A stretch of 64,000 bases of DNA, taken from the NCBI GenBank assembly GCA_012270995.1, contig JAAXHG010000151.1, forward strand, positions 1-64,000, given 5' to 3'. A model generated the notes under the pieces. It searched no databases. It saw only the letters and a program-made list of their open reading frames with translations, and was not told the DNA's origin. This document shows positions 51,251-61,469 of the stretch, piece after piece; position 1 is the first letter of the stretch; each line of letters starts with the position of its first letter. The translations under genes and the position numbers were made by a program. The stretch is from Vicinamibacteraceae bacterium (lineage in GTDB: Bacteria; Acidobacteriota; Thermoanaerobaculia; Multivoradales; Multivoraceae).

Positions 51251-52292
51251 CCGGCGCTCCGGCGGCAACTACGACCTCTGGGAGATCCAGATTCACGGCC
51301 CGGGCGGCAACGTGCGCTACATGAGGGTCACGAAGTTGCGGCTACAGCTCGTCGTCTCCCTGGCCGTCGTGTTCCTCGCCTGTTTCGTCAACGCCGTCGC
51401 GGCGGCGCCGACGTTGATCCGGCTCGAGTTGTTCCGGGCCGACCAGGTCGAGTTGGTCGAGGCCCGCCTGCGTTTCGGCGAGAGGTTCGAGGCGCTTGCC
51501 GGACGCTACGCGGAGATCCGGGCCGTGGCCTCCGATCTCGACGACCGTCTCTGCAAGGTGGTTCTCGCCTACGGCGTCGAGGGGTCGGCGGCGGATGCCT
51601 GCGGATTGCCGATCGATCTTGGAATCGCGCCGGGGGCGACGATCTCCGCGGAGCAGACCCGGCAGGTGCGGGAAGCAATTGAGAAGGATAGGGAGGGTGT
51701 CGTCAAGCGCCTCGCCGGTCGCCTGGAAGCAGCAGTCGAGGTCGAGGCCGAGCGGCCCGACCTGGTCCAGTTCACGCCGTCCGCGTCCCCGCTTCGTGGC
51801 GACGACTTCGTTCTGGTCGCCCCCTTCGGCGAGACCACGAATCGCGTGACGTCGGTCCCCGAGTTCCACTACGGGATCGATCTGGCGGCTCCGGCCGGCG
51901 CGCCGGTCCGGGCGACCGCCGCCGGCCGGGTGACCTTTGCCGGTGGCGGTTCCACCCTTGGACCTGCGTGGAGACGTTACGGCCGCATGCTGGGAATCCG
52001 CCACGGCGACGGTTTCATCACCGTCTACGGTCACCTGGGAGACACCGAGGTCCGCGCCGGACAGCGAATCGAGCGAGGCCAGAGGATCGGGACGGTGGGA
52101 ACGACCGGCTGGAGCGTCGAGCCGAACCTGCACTATGGCATCCTCCGCCGCCGGAACGATGGAAGCTACGAGCCCGTGGACCCGAGGATCCACATCCTCG
52201 ACTACCGCTGGCGCGATGAGCAGGCCCTGGTCTCCGGCGTTGCGCCGGCGCCGGACGGCTTCCCGGCGTTGCCGCGGACGCTGCTGCGGTAG
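51243..52292 (+). CDS. M23-family metallopeptidase, membrane anchored
   Basis: A 349-aa protein. One membrane helix near residues 33-54 follows a short cytoplasmic start, then a coiled periplasmic stretch (about 60-180), then an M23 (LytM-like) domain: 'FHYGIDLAAPAGAPVRATAA' with the zinc His and Asp, 'GFITVYGHLGDTEVRAGQ' and 'EPNLHYGILRR'. It cleaves peptidoglycan cross-links or activates an amidase. ATG 51243 overlaps the previous stop. Confidence 0.88.
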   Translation: MADRRSGGNYDLWEIQIHGPGGNVRYMRVTKLRLQLVVSLAVVFLACFVNAVAAAPTLIRLELFRADQVELVEARLRFGERFEALAGRYAEIRAVASDLDDRLCKVVLAYGVEGSAADACGLPIDLGIAPGATISAEQTRQVREAIEKDREGVVKRLAGRLEAAVEVEAERPDLVQFTPSASPLRGDDFVLVAPFGETTNRVTSVPEFHYGIDLAAPAGAPVRATAAGRVTFAGGGSTLGPAWRRYGRMLGIRHGDGFITVYGHLGDTEVRAGQRIERGQRIGTVGTTGWSVEPNLHYGILRRRNDGSYEPVDPRIHILDYRWRDEQALVSGVAPAPDGFPALPRTLLR

Positions 52293-52313
52293 GGGTGGCC
52301 TTGTCCAAGTGAG

Positions 52314-52976
52314 ATGCGAATGAAGTACCGAGCCGTGATCTTCGACCTGGGGGGCGTCGTCTTCGGTTCGCCCCTGCACGCGATCCGCCGCTACGAGCTG
52401 GCCAACGGGATCGAGGAGAACTTCGTCAACCGCCTGGTTGTCTCGGCCGGGCCGGCGGGGTCCTGGCAGCGGATGGAGCGGGGCGAACTGGTCATGGGAC
52501 CGGAGTTCTTCGCCGCCTTCGACCGCGACGTGGAGGCGGCCGATCCGGCGGTCGCGGATCGGTTCTCGGCCGAGGACATGATGGCGGCGATCGCCGAGGA
52601 GTCGATGGCGCGGCCGCAGATGGTCGAGGCGCTGCGGCGGCTGCGGGCGGAGGGCTACACGGTGGCGGCGCTGACCAACAACTGGGTCAGCGAGGAGGAG
52701 CGCGAACCGGAGGACGTGGAGGAGGCAGCGATGCGGGCCGAGGTCCGCGCCCTGTTTCACGACTACGTCGAATCGAGCGTCGTCGGCCTGCGCAAGCCGG
52801 ATCCGGCGATCTACGAACTGGCCTGCCGCCGGCTCGGCGTCGAGCCGGGAGAGGCCGTGTTCCTGGACGACATCGGGTCGAACCTGAAGAGCGCGCGGGC
52901 CCTCGGCATGACGACGATCAAGGTCGACGACCCGGACGAGGCCCTCGCGGAGCTGTGGCGGACGCTCGGGTCCTGA
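52314..52976 (+). CDS. HAD-superfamily hydrolase (subfamily IA)
   Basis: A 220-aa phosphatase-like enzyme. 'AVIFDLGGVVFGSP' is motif I with the nucleophilic Asp, although the second Asp of DxD is replaced by Gly, as in sEH N-terminal/ACAD10-like members. 'VAALTNNW' is motif II, 'VVGLRKPDPAIYELACRRLG' motif III with Lys, and 'AVFLDDIGSNLKSARALGMT' motif IV. The sEH N-terminal family shows weak lipid-phosphate phosphatase activity. Start ATG 52314; ATG 52320 is also possible. Confidence 0.85.
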   Translation: MRMKYRAVIFDLGGVVFGSPLHAIRRYELANGIEENFVNRLVVSAGPAGSWQRMERGELVMGPEFFAAFDRDVEAADPAVADRFSAEDMMAAIAEESMARPQMVEALRRLRAEGYTVAALTNNWVSEEEREPEDVEEAAMRAEVRALFHDYVESSVVGLRKPDPAIYELACRRLGVEPGEAVFLDDIGSNLKSARALGMTTIKVDDPDEALAELWRTLGS

Positions 52977-52997
52977 CCGGGCGCCGCCGTCAGCCGG

Positions 52998-53807
52998 TCA
53001 CCGGCCCTGCGCCGACTCCGGCTGGGTGAAGGTCAGATCGACCATGGCGGTGAGGCCGTCGAGCAGGGTGACGCCGGACCGCATCGTGCCGAGACGTTCG
53101 TGCCAGGCCTCGATCGTGTAGGTGCCAGGCGGGAGCCCGCGAATCTCGAACGAGCCGTCCGGTCCGGTGACGGCGAAGTAGGGATGGCTGAACACCGCCA
53201 GGTAGGTCGACATCCACGGGTGAACGTCGCACTTGATGCGAAACGCCGGCTCTTCGTCGGTGAAGGAGAAGGTGGCGCGCTTGATGGCCCCCGGCATGGC
53301 GCGATTGAAGGGCGCGTTGATCTCGGACAGCGAATGGACGTTGTGCAGCAGTTCATCGGAGTTCAGGACCAGGAGATCCTGGCCGACCATGATGCCGGCG
53401 ACGCGGGGCGTGTACCGGCAGCCCACCTGGTCGATGACGGGAGGCTCGGCCAGGGGGTACGGTCCAGGCGGAAGGTTGTCGGCGACGTAGACCAGGACGT
53501 TGGCCAGCCCGGCCTCTTCGTCGACGTCGAGAATCTCGGGGAAGACGGGCTCGGTGTGCTTGGCGGCGCAGGCCGGGTCGGCGTCCATGTTCAGGGGTCG
53601 CAGGCGGGGCAGGTCGCCGTCGTAGCGGACGGCGCCGGCGATCGTGCTGCTGCCGAGCGGCTCGGTGGGCGGGGCCTCGGCGGCCGGTTCGGACGGCGGA
53701 TCGCTGCCCCCGTCGCCGCCGCAGCCGGCCAGGACGAGAGCCAGGGTGAAGACAAGGAAGGCCGTGAACGAGGCGGATCGAAGAGTGCAAGTCGGTATGC
53801 AGGCCAT
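52998..53807 (-). CDS. Lipoprotein with amicyanin-like copper motif and carboxypeptidase-regulatory-like domain
   Basis: A 269-aa lipoprotein: the lipobox 'LVLAGC' places the lipidated Cys at residue 29. After a Pro-rich linker come 'IAGAVRYDGDLPRLRP', a C-A-A-K-H motif (C80, H84) and a cupredoxin-like core with 'NSDELLHNVHSLSE' (H155, H158) and 'FRIKCDVHPWM' (C193, H196, M199). C-x2-H-x2-M is the spacing of the amicyanin type 1 copper site. A C-terminal beta-sandwich follows ('GSFEIRGLPPGTYTIEAWHE'). It is a paralogue of the protein at 57426 and is divergent from the act operon. Electron carrier is the likely role; this is inference. Confidence 0.75.
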   Translation of the reverse strand: MACIPTCTLRSASFTAFLVFTLALVLAGCGGDGGSDPPSEPAAEAPPTEPLGSSTIAGAVRYDGDLPRLRPLNMDADPACAAKHTEPVFPEILDVDEEAGLANVLVYVADNLPPGPYPLAEPPVIDQVGCRYTPRVAGIMVGQDLLVLNSDELLHNVHSLSEINAPFNRAMPGAIKRATFSFTDEEPAFRIKCDVHPWMSTYLAVFSHPYFAVTGPDGSFEIRGLPPGTYTIEAWHERLGTMRSGVTLLDGLTAMVDLTFTQPESAQGR

Positions 53808-53912
53808 CCGCGCATTCTAGGCGCTCGGGCTCGCCGCTTCGCGGCCTCGCGCTTCCTGCCGGCCAGAGGGCCGGCGCACCGACAGGCGCCGCGCGGCGTG
53901 CGGTCCGTTTCC

Positions 53913-53941
53913 TTGACCCGGATGGGGGCCGGTGTTAGCTT
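53913..53941 (+). promoter_or_regulatory. Candidate promoter of the act operon
   Basis: TTGACC (53913-53918) and TAGCTT (53936-53941) are separated by 17 bases, 61 bases upstream of the actC ATG. The -10 match is moderate. The hairpin CCGGCC-AGA-GGGCCGG (about 53869-53884) upstream may terminate or regulate. Confidence 0.35.
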
Positions 53942-54002
53942 CCGCGCGATTCGTGGTCCGGCCCGCCCTTGAGGGTGCCGCCGCCCTATTCCCACGCCCT
54001 CG

Positions 54003-55463
<1,461 letters not shown>

Positions 55464-55464
55464 C

Positions 55465-56073
55465 ATGGGCCTGATGCAACTGGACGTCCCGGAAGCGTCC
55501 GGCGGCTACAGCCACTACGGCGTGCTGGCCCGCTTCCGGACCGCCAAGGAGCTCTACCGCGCCTGCGAGGCGGTCAGGGACGCCGGCTACTCGAAGTGGG
55601 ACGCGCTCACGCCGTTCCCGGTTCACGGCCTGGAGAAGGCGATGGGCCTCAAGCCGTCCAAGCTGCCCTTCGTCGTGCTGGCGACGGGTCTTGGCGGCGC
55701 CGGACTCGGCTTCGGCCTGCAGAGCTGGGTTCACATCATGGCCTATCCGCTGGTCATCAGCGGCAAGCCGCTCTTCACCTGGCCGGCGTTCGTGCCGGTG
55801 ACCTTCGAGCTCGGCGTGCTCGGCGCGGCGCTGGGCGCCGTGCTCGGCATGTTCGCGTTCAACAAGCTGCCGACCTACCACCATCCGCTGTTCCGCTCGC
55901 CGAACTTCGCCCGGGTGACCGACGACGGTCTGTTCATCGCGATCGAAGCCTGGGATCCGAAGTACGACGACCAGGACACGGCCGAGTTCCTGAGCGGGCT
56001 CGGCGCGGCCGAGGTCGAGCACGTGCCGATCGAGGATCCGGCGGATGACGGAGACGGGGCAGAGGGCGCCTGA
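55465..56073 (+). CDS. actD: ActD-like DUF3341 protein
   Basis: A 202-aa protein with two membrane helices (about 72-92 and 103-130). The soluble start 'YGVLARFRTAKELYRACEAV' and 'GYSKWDALTPFPVHGLEKAM' are DUF3341 signatures. The C-terminus 'FARVTDDGLFIAIEAWDPKY' is also typical. ATG 55465, 1 base after the actC stop, with GGGAGG upstream. It is a structural subunit of alternative complex III. The stop overlaps the actF start (TGATG). Confidence 0.88.
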   Translation: MGLMQLDVPEASGGYSHYGVLARFRTAKELYRACEAVRDAGYSKWDALTPFPVHGLEKAMGLKPSKLPFVVLATGLGGAGLGFGLQSWVHIMAYPLVISGKPLFTWPAFVPVTFELGVLGAALGAVLGMFAFNKLPTYHHPLFRSPNFARVTDDGLFIAIEAWDPKYDDQDTAEFLSGLGAAEVEHVPIEDPADDGDGAEGA

Positions 56074-57308
56074 TGGCACACGGACCGCGCATCGTCGATC
56101 TCGATCGACTGGTCATCCGGCCGGGCAGCGGCTGGGAGCGCCTGCCGCCCGTCGCGGGCGCGGTCGGCGTCGTCTTTACGGCCTTGTCGATCGTGCTGGC
56201 AAGGGGCTCCGGGGAGAGCACGAAGCAGTTCTTCCACTCCTGGCTCGTGGCCGTCGTCTTCTTCCTCTGCATCGGCCTGGGCTGTCTGTTCTTCGTGCTG
56301 ATTCACCACGCGACGAAGGCGGGCTGGGGCGTCGTGGTGCGCCGCCTGGCCGAGAACCTGGCCTGCACGGTGCCGGTGCTGGCGGTCCTGTTCATTCCGG
56401 TCGTGGCCCTGGGCATGTACGACCTGTTCCACTGGACCCACGCCGACGCGGTGGCCCACGACCGCTTGCTGCGGGTCAAGGAGCCGTGGCTGAACGAGAC
56501 CGGCTTCTGGATTCGGACGGGGATCTACTTCGTGGTCTGGAGCGGGTTGGCGCTCTACTTCCGGAACGCGTCGCGGCGGCAGGACGACAGCGGCGACGAG
56601 ACGCTCTCCCACCGGATGGCGCGATTCAGCCCCGTTGCCGTCGCCCTGTTCGCGGTGACGCTGACGTTCGCCGGCTTCGACTGGCTGATGTCGCTGGAGC
56701 CGCACTGGTACTCGACGATGTTCGGCGTCTACTTCTTCGCCGGCACGGTCGTCTCGGCGTTCGCGGCGCTGACCGTCCTTACCCTGGCATTCGAACGGTC
56801 GGGCCACTTCCGGGGCGTGATCACCGGCGAGCACTTCCACGATCTCGGCAAGCTGCTGTTCGCCTTCACGGTGTTCTGGGCGTACATCGCCTTCAGCCAG
56901 TTCTTCCTGATCTGGTACGCCAACATCCCGGAGGAGACGAACTGGTTCCTGAGCCGCCTGCACGGCACGGACCTCAACCCGGCGGACTGGCGCCCGGCGA
57001 CCATGCTGCTGGCCATCGGCCACTTCGCCGTCCCGTTCTTCTTCCTCATGCCCCGGACGATCAAGCGCAATCGCACCCTGCTCCTGGTTGGCGCCCTCTG
57101 GATGCTGGCGATGCACCTCTGGGACGTGTTCTGGCTGGTGATGCCGAACCTGCACCGGGAGATGACGTTCAGCCTTCTCGACCTGACCTGCTTGCTCGGC
57201 GTGGGCGGAGTGTTCCTGGCAACCGCGGGCTGGTTGCTGAACCGCGGCTCGCTGGTGCCGTCCCGGGATCCGCGGCTGGTCGAGTCCCTGGCCTTCGAGA
57301 ACATCTGA
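56073..57308 (+). CDS. actF: ActF-like quinone-binding subunit (NrfD family)
   Basis: A 411-aa protein with about ten helices. 'FFHSWLVAVVFFLCIGLGCL' and 'FFVLIHHATKAGWGVVVRR' are ActF-like, as are 'FAGFDWLMSLEPHWYSTMFG' and 'AYIAFSQFFLIWYANIPEET'. It is the second NrfD-like subunit of alternative complex III. In other genomes the mono-haem ActE gene lies between actD and actF; here the two overlap by one base, so ActE is absent from this cluster. Confidence 0.88.
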   Translation: MAHGPRIVDLDRLVIRPGSGWERLPPVAGAVGVVFTALSIVLARGSGESTKQFFHSWLVAVVFFLCIGLGCLFFVLIHHATKAGWGVVVRRLAENLACTVPVLAVLFIPVVALGMYDLFHWTHADAVAHDRLLRVKEPWLNETGFWIRTGIYFVVWSGLALYFRNASRRQDDSGDETLSHRMARFSPVAVALFAVTLTFAGFDWLMSLEPHWYSTMFGVYFFAGTVVSAFAALTVLTLAFERSGHFRGVITGEHFHDLGKLLFAFTVFWAYIAFSQFFLIWYANIPEETNWFLSRLHGTDLNPADWRPATMLLAIGHFAVPFFFLMPRTIKRNRTLLLVGALWMLAMHLWDVFWLVMPNLHREMTFSLLDLTCLLGVGGVFLATAGWLLNRGSLVPSRDPRLVESLAFENI

Positions 57309-57345
57309 GGCGTCGCCGACCCGCGCCGTCCGTCAGTCGTTCGTC

Positions 57346-57374
57346 TTGTTCCACTCGCCGGTCCTTGCTACGCT
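57346..57374 (+). promoter_or_regulatory. Candidate promoter of the copper-protein gene and the oxidase genes
   Basis: TTGTTC (57346-57351) and TACGCT (57369-57374) are spaced by 17 bases, 52 bases before the ATG of the copper protein at 57426. It would let the copper protein and oxidase be transcribed separately from the act genes. Confidence 0.4.
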
Positions 57375-57425
57375 GCGCACCGTCCAAGGACCTCTCGCAA
57401 ACACTCCCTGTCAAGGAGCATCGAC

Positions 57426-58142
57426 ATGATTCCGAAGCAGACGATCCGCGTCTGTGCCGTTCTTCTCGCCCTCGCCCTGGCTACCTCCTCGGTGGCGCTC
57501 GGCGGCACGATTGTGGGCAAAGTCACGTACGAAGGCCGGACGCCTCCGCAACGTCCGATGAGGATGGACGCCGACCCGAAGTGTGCCGAGAAGCACAGCG
57601 GCACGGTTCTCGACCAGACGTTCACGATCGGGGATGGCGGCGGCTTCGCCAACGTCTTCCTGGTAGTCACCGACGGCCTCGAAGGGAAGTCCTTCGATGC
57701 GCCTTCGCAGCCCGTCGTCATGGACCAGAACGGCTGCATCTACACGCCGCGCGTCATGGGCATCCAGGTCGGGCAGCAGTTCAAGGTGCTGAACTCGGAC
57801 GGACTGCTGCACAACGTCCACTCGCTTTCCAAGGACAACCCCCCGTTCAACCGGGCGATGCCGGCCAGCGTGACCGAGGCCGACTACAGCTTCGACAAGA
57901 CGGAACGCTTCCGCATCAAGTGCGACGTCCATCCCTGGATGACTTCCTGGGTGACGGTCGTCGATCATCCGTTCTACGCGGTGTCCGGCGCCGACGGCTC
58001 CTTCCGCATCGAGAACGTACCGGCCGGCACCTACACGATCGAGGCCCGGCACGAGTTCGAGAGGTTCAAGATCTACTCCGAGACCGTTGAGGTCAGCGAC
58101 AGCGCCACGGCGACGGTGAACTTCGTCTTCAAGCCGGAGTAG
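57426..58142 (+). CDS. Exported protein with amicyanin-like copper motif, paralogue of 52998-53807
   Basis: A 238-aa exported protein with a cleavable signal peptide (to about residue 26, VALG) instead of a lipobox. 'GGTIVGKVTYEGRTPPQRP', the C-A-E-K-H motif (C53, H57), 'NSDGLLHNVHSLSK' (H129, H132) and 'FRIKCDVHPWM' (C166, H169, M172) match the lipoprotein upstream. 'GSFRIENVPAGTYTIEARHE' is the C-terminal carboxypeptidase-regulatory-like sandwich. AAGGAG upstream of the ATG. Its place between actF and the oxidase subunit I gene suggests a soluble electron carrier from the act complex to the oxidase; copper binding is inferred from the motif. Confidence 0.78.
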   Translation: MIPKQTIRVCAVLLALALATSSVALGGTIVGKVTYEGRTPPQRPMRMDADPKCAEKHSGTVLDQTFTIGDGGGFANVFLVVTDGLEGKSFDAPSQPVVMDQNGCIYTPRVMGIQVGQQFKVLNSDGLLHNVHSLSKDNPPFNRAMPASVTEADYSFDKTERFRIKCDVHPWMTSWVTVVDHPFYAVSGADGSFRIENVPAGTYTIEARHEFERFKIYSETVEVSDSATATVNFVFKPE

Positions 58143-58182
58143 CCCGGGAACCCCAGAAAGCAGCAAGAAAGGAGCGGCGTCC

Positions 58183-59943
58183 ATGGCGGAGCCCGTTCAC
58201 GCTTCACCCGCACACGAAGAGCATCACCACGAGCAGAGCTTCTGGCGGAAGTACATCTTCTCGACCGATCACAAGGTGATCGGCGTCCAGTACGCCGTCA
58301 CCGGACTGGCGTTTCTCCTCTTCGGGTTCGGCCTGATGATGGTGATGCGGTGGCAGCTCGCTTATCCGGACACACCCATTCCCTGGTTGGGCTCGCTGCT
58401 CGGCGAGAACCGGGTGGGTGCGAACGGCAGCATGCTGCCGGACTTCTACAACGAGCTCGGCGCCATGCACGGCACGATCATGGTGTTCCTGGGCGTCGTG
58501 CCGCTGGCTGTCGGCGGCTTCGGCAACTTCGTGATGCCGCTGCAGCTCGGGGCGCCGGACATGGCGTTCCCGCGCATCAACATGATCAGCTACTGGTGCC
58601 TGTTCATGGGCGGCGTGACGATGTTCGGCAGCTTCTTCCTGCCGAACGGGGCCGCGGGCAACGGCTGGACCTCCTACTCGCCGCTCGCAGACACCGCGCT
58701 CAACGGCCAGACGGCGTGGCTGATCGGGATGATCTTCCTGATCACGTCGTCGCTGCTCGGTGCGATCAACTTCATCACCACGGCGATCCAGTTGCGTGCC
58801 CCCGGCATGACCTGGATGCGCCTGCCGTTCTTCTGCTGGGCCCAGATCGTCACCGCGTTCCTGCTGCTGCTCGCCTTCCCGCCGCTCGAGGCCGCGGGCG
58901 TGCTGCAGTTGATGGACCGGGTCGCGAGCACGAGCTTCTTCATCCCCGAGGGCCTGGTGATCGGCGGCGAGGTGGCGGAGTTCAGCGGCGGCGGCAGCCC
59001 GTTGCTCTGGCAGCACCTGTTCTGGTTCCTCGCCCATCCCGAGGTCTACGTCCTGATCCTGCCGGCGATGGGCATCGTCGCCGAGGTCATCGCGAACAAC
59101 TCGCGCAAGCCGCTCTGGGGCTACCGCTCGATGGTGTACTCGCTGATCTTCCTCGGCTTCATGAGCTTCATCGTCTGGGCGCACCACATGTTCATCACCG
59201 GCATGGGCTCGGTGATGTCCACGTTCTTCCAGACGACGACGATGATCATCTCGATCCCATCGGTGATCATCCTGAGCGCGCTGTTCATCTCGCTGTGGGG
59301 CGGCTCCATCCGCTTCAACACGGCGATGCTGTTCGCGCTCGGCTTCCTGCCGATGTTCGGCATCGGAGGACTGACGGGCCTGCCGCTCGGGCTGTCGGCG
59401 GCGGATATCCCGCTGCACGACACCTACTACGTGATTGGGCACTTCCATTACGTGGTCGCGCCGGGAACCCTGTTCGCGCTGTTCGCCGGCGTCTACTACT
59501 GGTTCCCGAAGGTCACCGGGCGCAAGATGAACGAGTTCCTGGGCAAGCTCCACTTCTGGCCCTCTCTCGTCTTCATGAACGGGGTTTTCTTCCCGATGAT
59601 GATCCAGGGCCTGAACGGCGTCTCCCGGCGCCTGGCCGACGGCGGCATCACCTACGACTTCGCCGGCGAGGTCGCCGGGCTGAACCGGATGATGTCGGTT
59701 TCGGCCTGGTGCCTGGCGGTGGCCCAGATTCCGTTCATCATCAACTTCTTCATGAGCATCCGGAACGGCAAGAAGGCCGGCCGCAACCCCTGGAACTCGA
59801 CCACCGTCGAGTGGTTGGCGCCGTCGCCGGCTCCGCACGGCAACTTCGATCAGCCGATCGAGGTTGTGCGCGGGCCGTACGAGTACAGCGTCCCGGGTAG
59901 CGACAAGGACTACGTCCCACAGGCCGAACCGGCCTCCACCTGA
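58183..59943 (+). CDS. ctaD: Cytochrome c oxidase subunit I
   Basis: A 586-aa A-type haem-copper oxidase core with about 12 helices. 'YNELGAMHGTIMVFLGVVPL' carries the low-spin haem His, 'FWFLAHPEVYVLILPAMGI' the CuB His and cross-linked Tyr, 'WAHHMFITGM' the CuB His pair, and 'HDTYYVIGHFHYVVAPG' the two haem His. It reduces O2 and pumps protons. It starts the order I-III-IV-small membrane protein-II, which differs from the usual II-I-III order. Confidence 0.95.
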   Translation: MAEPVHASPAHEEHHHEQSFWRKYIFSTDHKVIGVQYAVTGLAFLLFGFGLMMVMRWQLAYPDTPIPWLGSLLGENRVGANGSMLPDFYNELGAMHGTIMVFLGVVPLAVGGFGNFVMPLQLGAPDMAFPRINMISYWCLFMGGVTMFGSFFLPNGAAGNGWTSYSPLADTALNGQTAWLIGMIFLITSSLLGAINFITTAIQLRAPGMTWMRLPFFCWAQIVTAFLLLLAFPPLEAAGVLQLMDRVASTSFFIPEGLVIGGEVAEFSGGGSPLLWQHLFWFLAHPEVYVLILPAMGIVAEVIANNSRKPLWGYRSMVYSLIFLGFMSFIVWAHHMFITGMGSVMSTFFQTTTMIISIPSVIILSALFISLWGGSIRFNTAMLFALGFLPMFGIGGLTGLPLGLSAADIPLHDTYYVIGHFHYVVAPGTLFALFAGVYYWFPKVTGRKMNEFLGKLHFWPSLVFMNGVFFPMMIQGLNGVSRRLADGGITYDFAGEVAGLNRMMSVSAWCLAVAQIPFIINFFMSIRNGKKAGRNPWNSTTVEWLAPSPAPHGNFDQPIEVVRGPYEYSVPGSDKDYVPQAEPAST

Positions 59944-59964
59944 CCGTTCGAGGGCGCACAAGAG

Positions 59965-60564
59965 ATGGAAATTCCGTACACGGTAGAAGCCCACCCCGAA
60001 ACGGGCCTCAACAACGGCAAGATCGGGATCTGGCTGTTCCTGACCTCGGAGGTCATGCTGTTCGGCGCGCTGTTCGCCACCTTCATCATGCTTCGCCTCG
60101 GGTCGGACGGGCAGTGGGCTCACATGCAGGAAGAGGCGGAGCTGAACATCCCGCTCGCGACGATCAACACGATCGTGCTGATCGCCTCCAGTCTGACGAT
60201 GGTAATGGCCTGGGCTTCCCTGATGCGCGGGCAGTTGGGCCGGTTCAAGCTGTTCGGGTGGGCCACCGTCGGCTGTGGCGGCATCTTCCTCGTCATCAAG
60301 TACTTCGAGTACACGGCGAAGTTCGCGCACGACCACTTTCCGTCGTCGAACACCTACCTCGCGATCTACTTCACGATGACGGGGCTGCACGCCCTGCACG
60401 TGATCGGCGGCATGGCCTGGAACGCCTACTTCACCGGGCCGGGGTCGAAGCTGTTCCACACGAACCGGCAGTGGTTGACCGACCGAGTCGAGCACTCGGG
60501 GCTGTTCTGGCACTTCGTCGACCTCGTCTGGATCTTCCTCTTCCCCGTCTTCTACCTCCTGTAG
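59965..60564 (+). CDS. ctaE: Cytochrome c oxidase subunit III
   Basis: A 199-aa protein with five helices. 'GIWLFLTSEVMLFGALFATF', 'YFTMTGLHALHVIGGMAWNA' and 'HSGLFWHFVDLVWIFLFPVF' are subunit III signatures, with Glu in the second helix pair and the final His-rich helix. Short forms like this are common in caa3-type oxidases. It follows subunit I by 21 bases. Confidence 0.93.
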   Translation: MEIPYTVEAHPETGLNNGKIGIWLFLTSEVMLFGALFATFIMLRLGSDGQWAHMQEEAELNIPLATINTIVLIASSLTMVMAWASLMRGQLGRFKLFGWATVGCGGIFLVIKYFEYTAKFAHDHFPSSNTYLAIYFTMTGLHALHVIGGMAWNAYFTGPGSKLFHTNRQWLTDRVEHSGLFWHFVDLVWIFLFPVFYLL

Positions 60565-60616
60565 GTGACGGCCTGATTGCCTCATCCGATAGCTACCCTG
60601 GAGCAAGTTGCAGCCC

Positions 60617-60946
60617 ATGAGTGACCACGCCGATCTCGACAAGACCGTCCGCACGTACATCCTGGTGTTCGTCGCCCTGATGGTGGGCACCCTCGTTACC
60701 GTTCTGGCGGCGGAACTCGATGTCTCCGTGCCGTTGGCGATCACCATCGGCCTGTTCATCGCCACCGTGAAGGCGTCTCTGGTCGCCTGCTTCTTCATGC
60801 ACCTGATCGACGAGAAGAGGGTCATCTACTGGGCTCTGGCGCTGACGGGAGCGTTCCTCGTTGCCTTGGTGGCCCTGCCACTGCTGACCTCTGTGATCGA
60901 CCAGCTCGGACACTTCACCTCCGGCGGAGGCGCCGAGCCGCACTGA
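60617..60946 (+). CDS. Cytochrome c oxidase subunit IV (caa3-type, COX4_pro)
   Basis: A 109-aa protein with three helices. 'YILVFVALMVGTLVTVLAAE' opens the fold and 'IATVKASLVACFFMHLIDEK' is the conserved second-helix motif of the prokaryotic subunit IV. ATG 60617 is preferred to the TTG at 60608. The protein helps assembly or stability of the oxidase. Confidence 0.88.
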   Translation: MSDHADLDKTVRTYILVFVALMVGTLVTVLAAELDVSVPLAITIGLFIATVKASLVACFFMHLIDEKRVIYWALALTGAFLVALVALPLLTSVIDQLGHFTSGGGAEPH

Positions 60947-60953
60947 TCGAACC

Positions 60954-61469
60954 ATGAACCTGAAGGTCATTCACATCGTCTTCGTGGGCAGCGCCGTCCT
61001 GCTGGCGCTGTTCTTCGGCGGTTGGTGCCTCGCCCAGGGCGGCGGCTACGCGGTGGGCGCCTTCCTGTCCTTCGCGGTCGCGGCCGCTCTGGTCTGGTAC
61101 GGCGTCTGGTTCTGGCGCAAGATCACGACGCCCGAAGAGGAGTGGGCGCGGCGCCGCAAGCTGTTCCGCACGATCCCGGTCGTCGCCGCGGCCTGGCTGT
61201 TCGCTTCCGAACCCGCGGCCTGGGCCTGCAGGGCCTGCTACGGCGGCCTGGGCGACGAGGGCGTCGGCGGGGGCATCTTCGGCGGCGGCGGGGGCGGCGG
61301 AATGCTGGACGCCGCGCGTGCCGGGGCCTGGTTCCTGCTCGGCTCGGTGTTCGCGATGCAGATCGCCTTCGTTCTCTTCTTTCTCTATCTCCGGCGCCGC
61401 GCGCGCCGGTTCCGCGAAGACCCCGTGCCGCCCTGGTGGAGCACAGTTGAGGAGCCTCTCAAGTCATGA
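60954..61469 (+). CDS. Small membrane protein of the oxidase cluster
   Basis: A 171-aa protein with three or four predicted helices (about 7-27, 33-53, 65-85 and 120-145). A 'WACRACYGGLG' segment (C-x2-C) follows the third helix, and a Gly-rich loop comes next. The two Cys could bind a metal or form a disulfide, perhaps in CuA or CuB loading. It overlaps the subunit II start by 4 bases, so it is probably an oxidase accessory protein. Family not recognised. Confidence 0.7.
   Translation: MNLKVIHIVFVGSAVLLALFFGGWCLAQGGGYAVGAFLSFAVAAALVWYGVWFWRKITTPEEEWARRRKLFRTIPVVAAAWLFASEPAAWACRACYGGLGDEGVGGGIFGGGGGGGMLDAARAGAWFLLGSVFAMQIAFVLFFLYLRRRARRFREDPVPPWWSTVEEPLKS

Noticed and set aside
58204..60825. 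873-codon open frame on the minus strand
   Set aside because: Complementary to the oxidase subunit I, III and IV genes; composition only, no domains.
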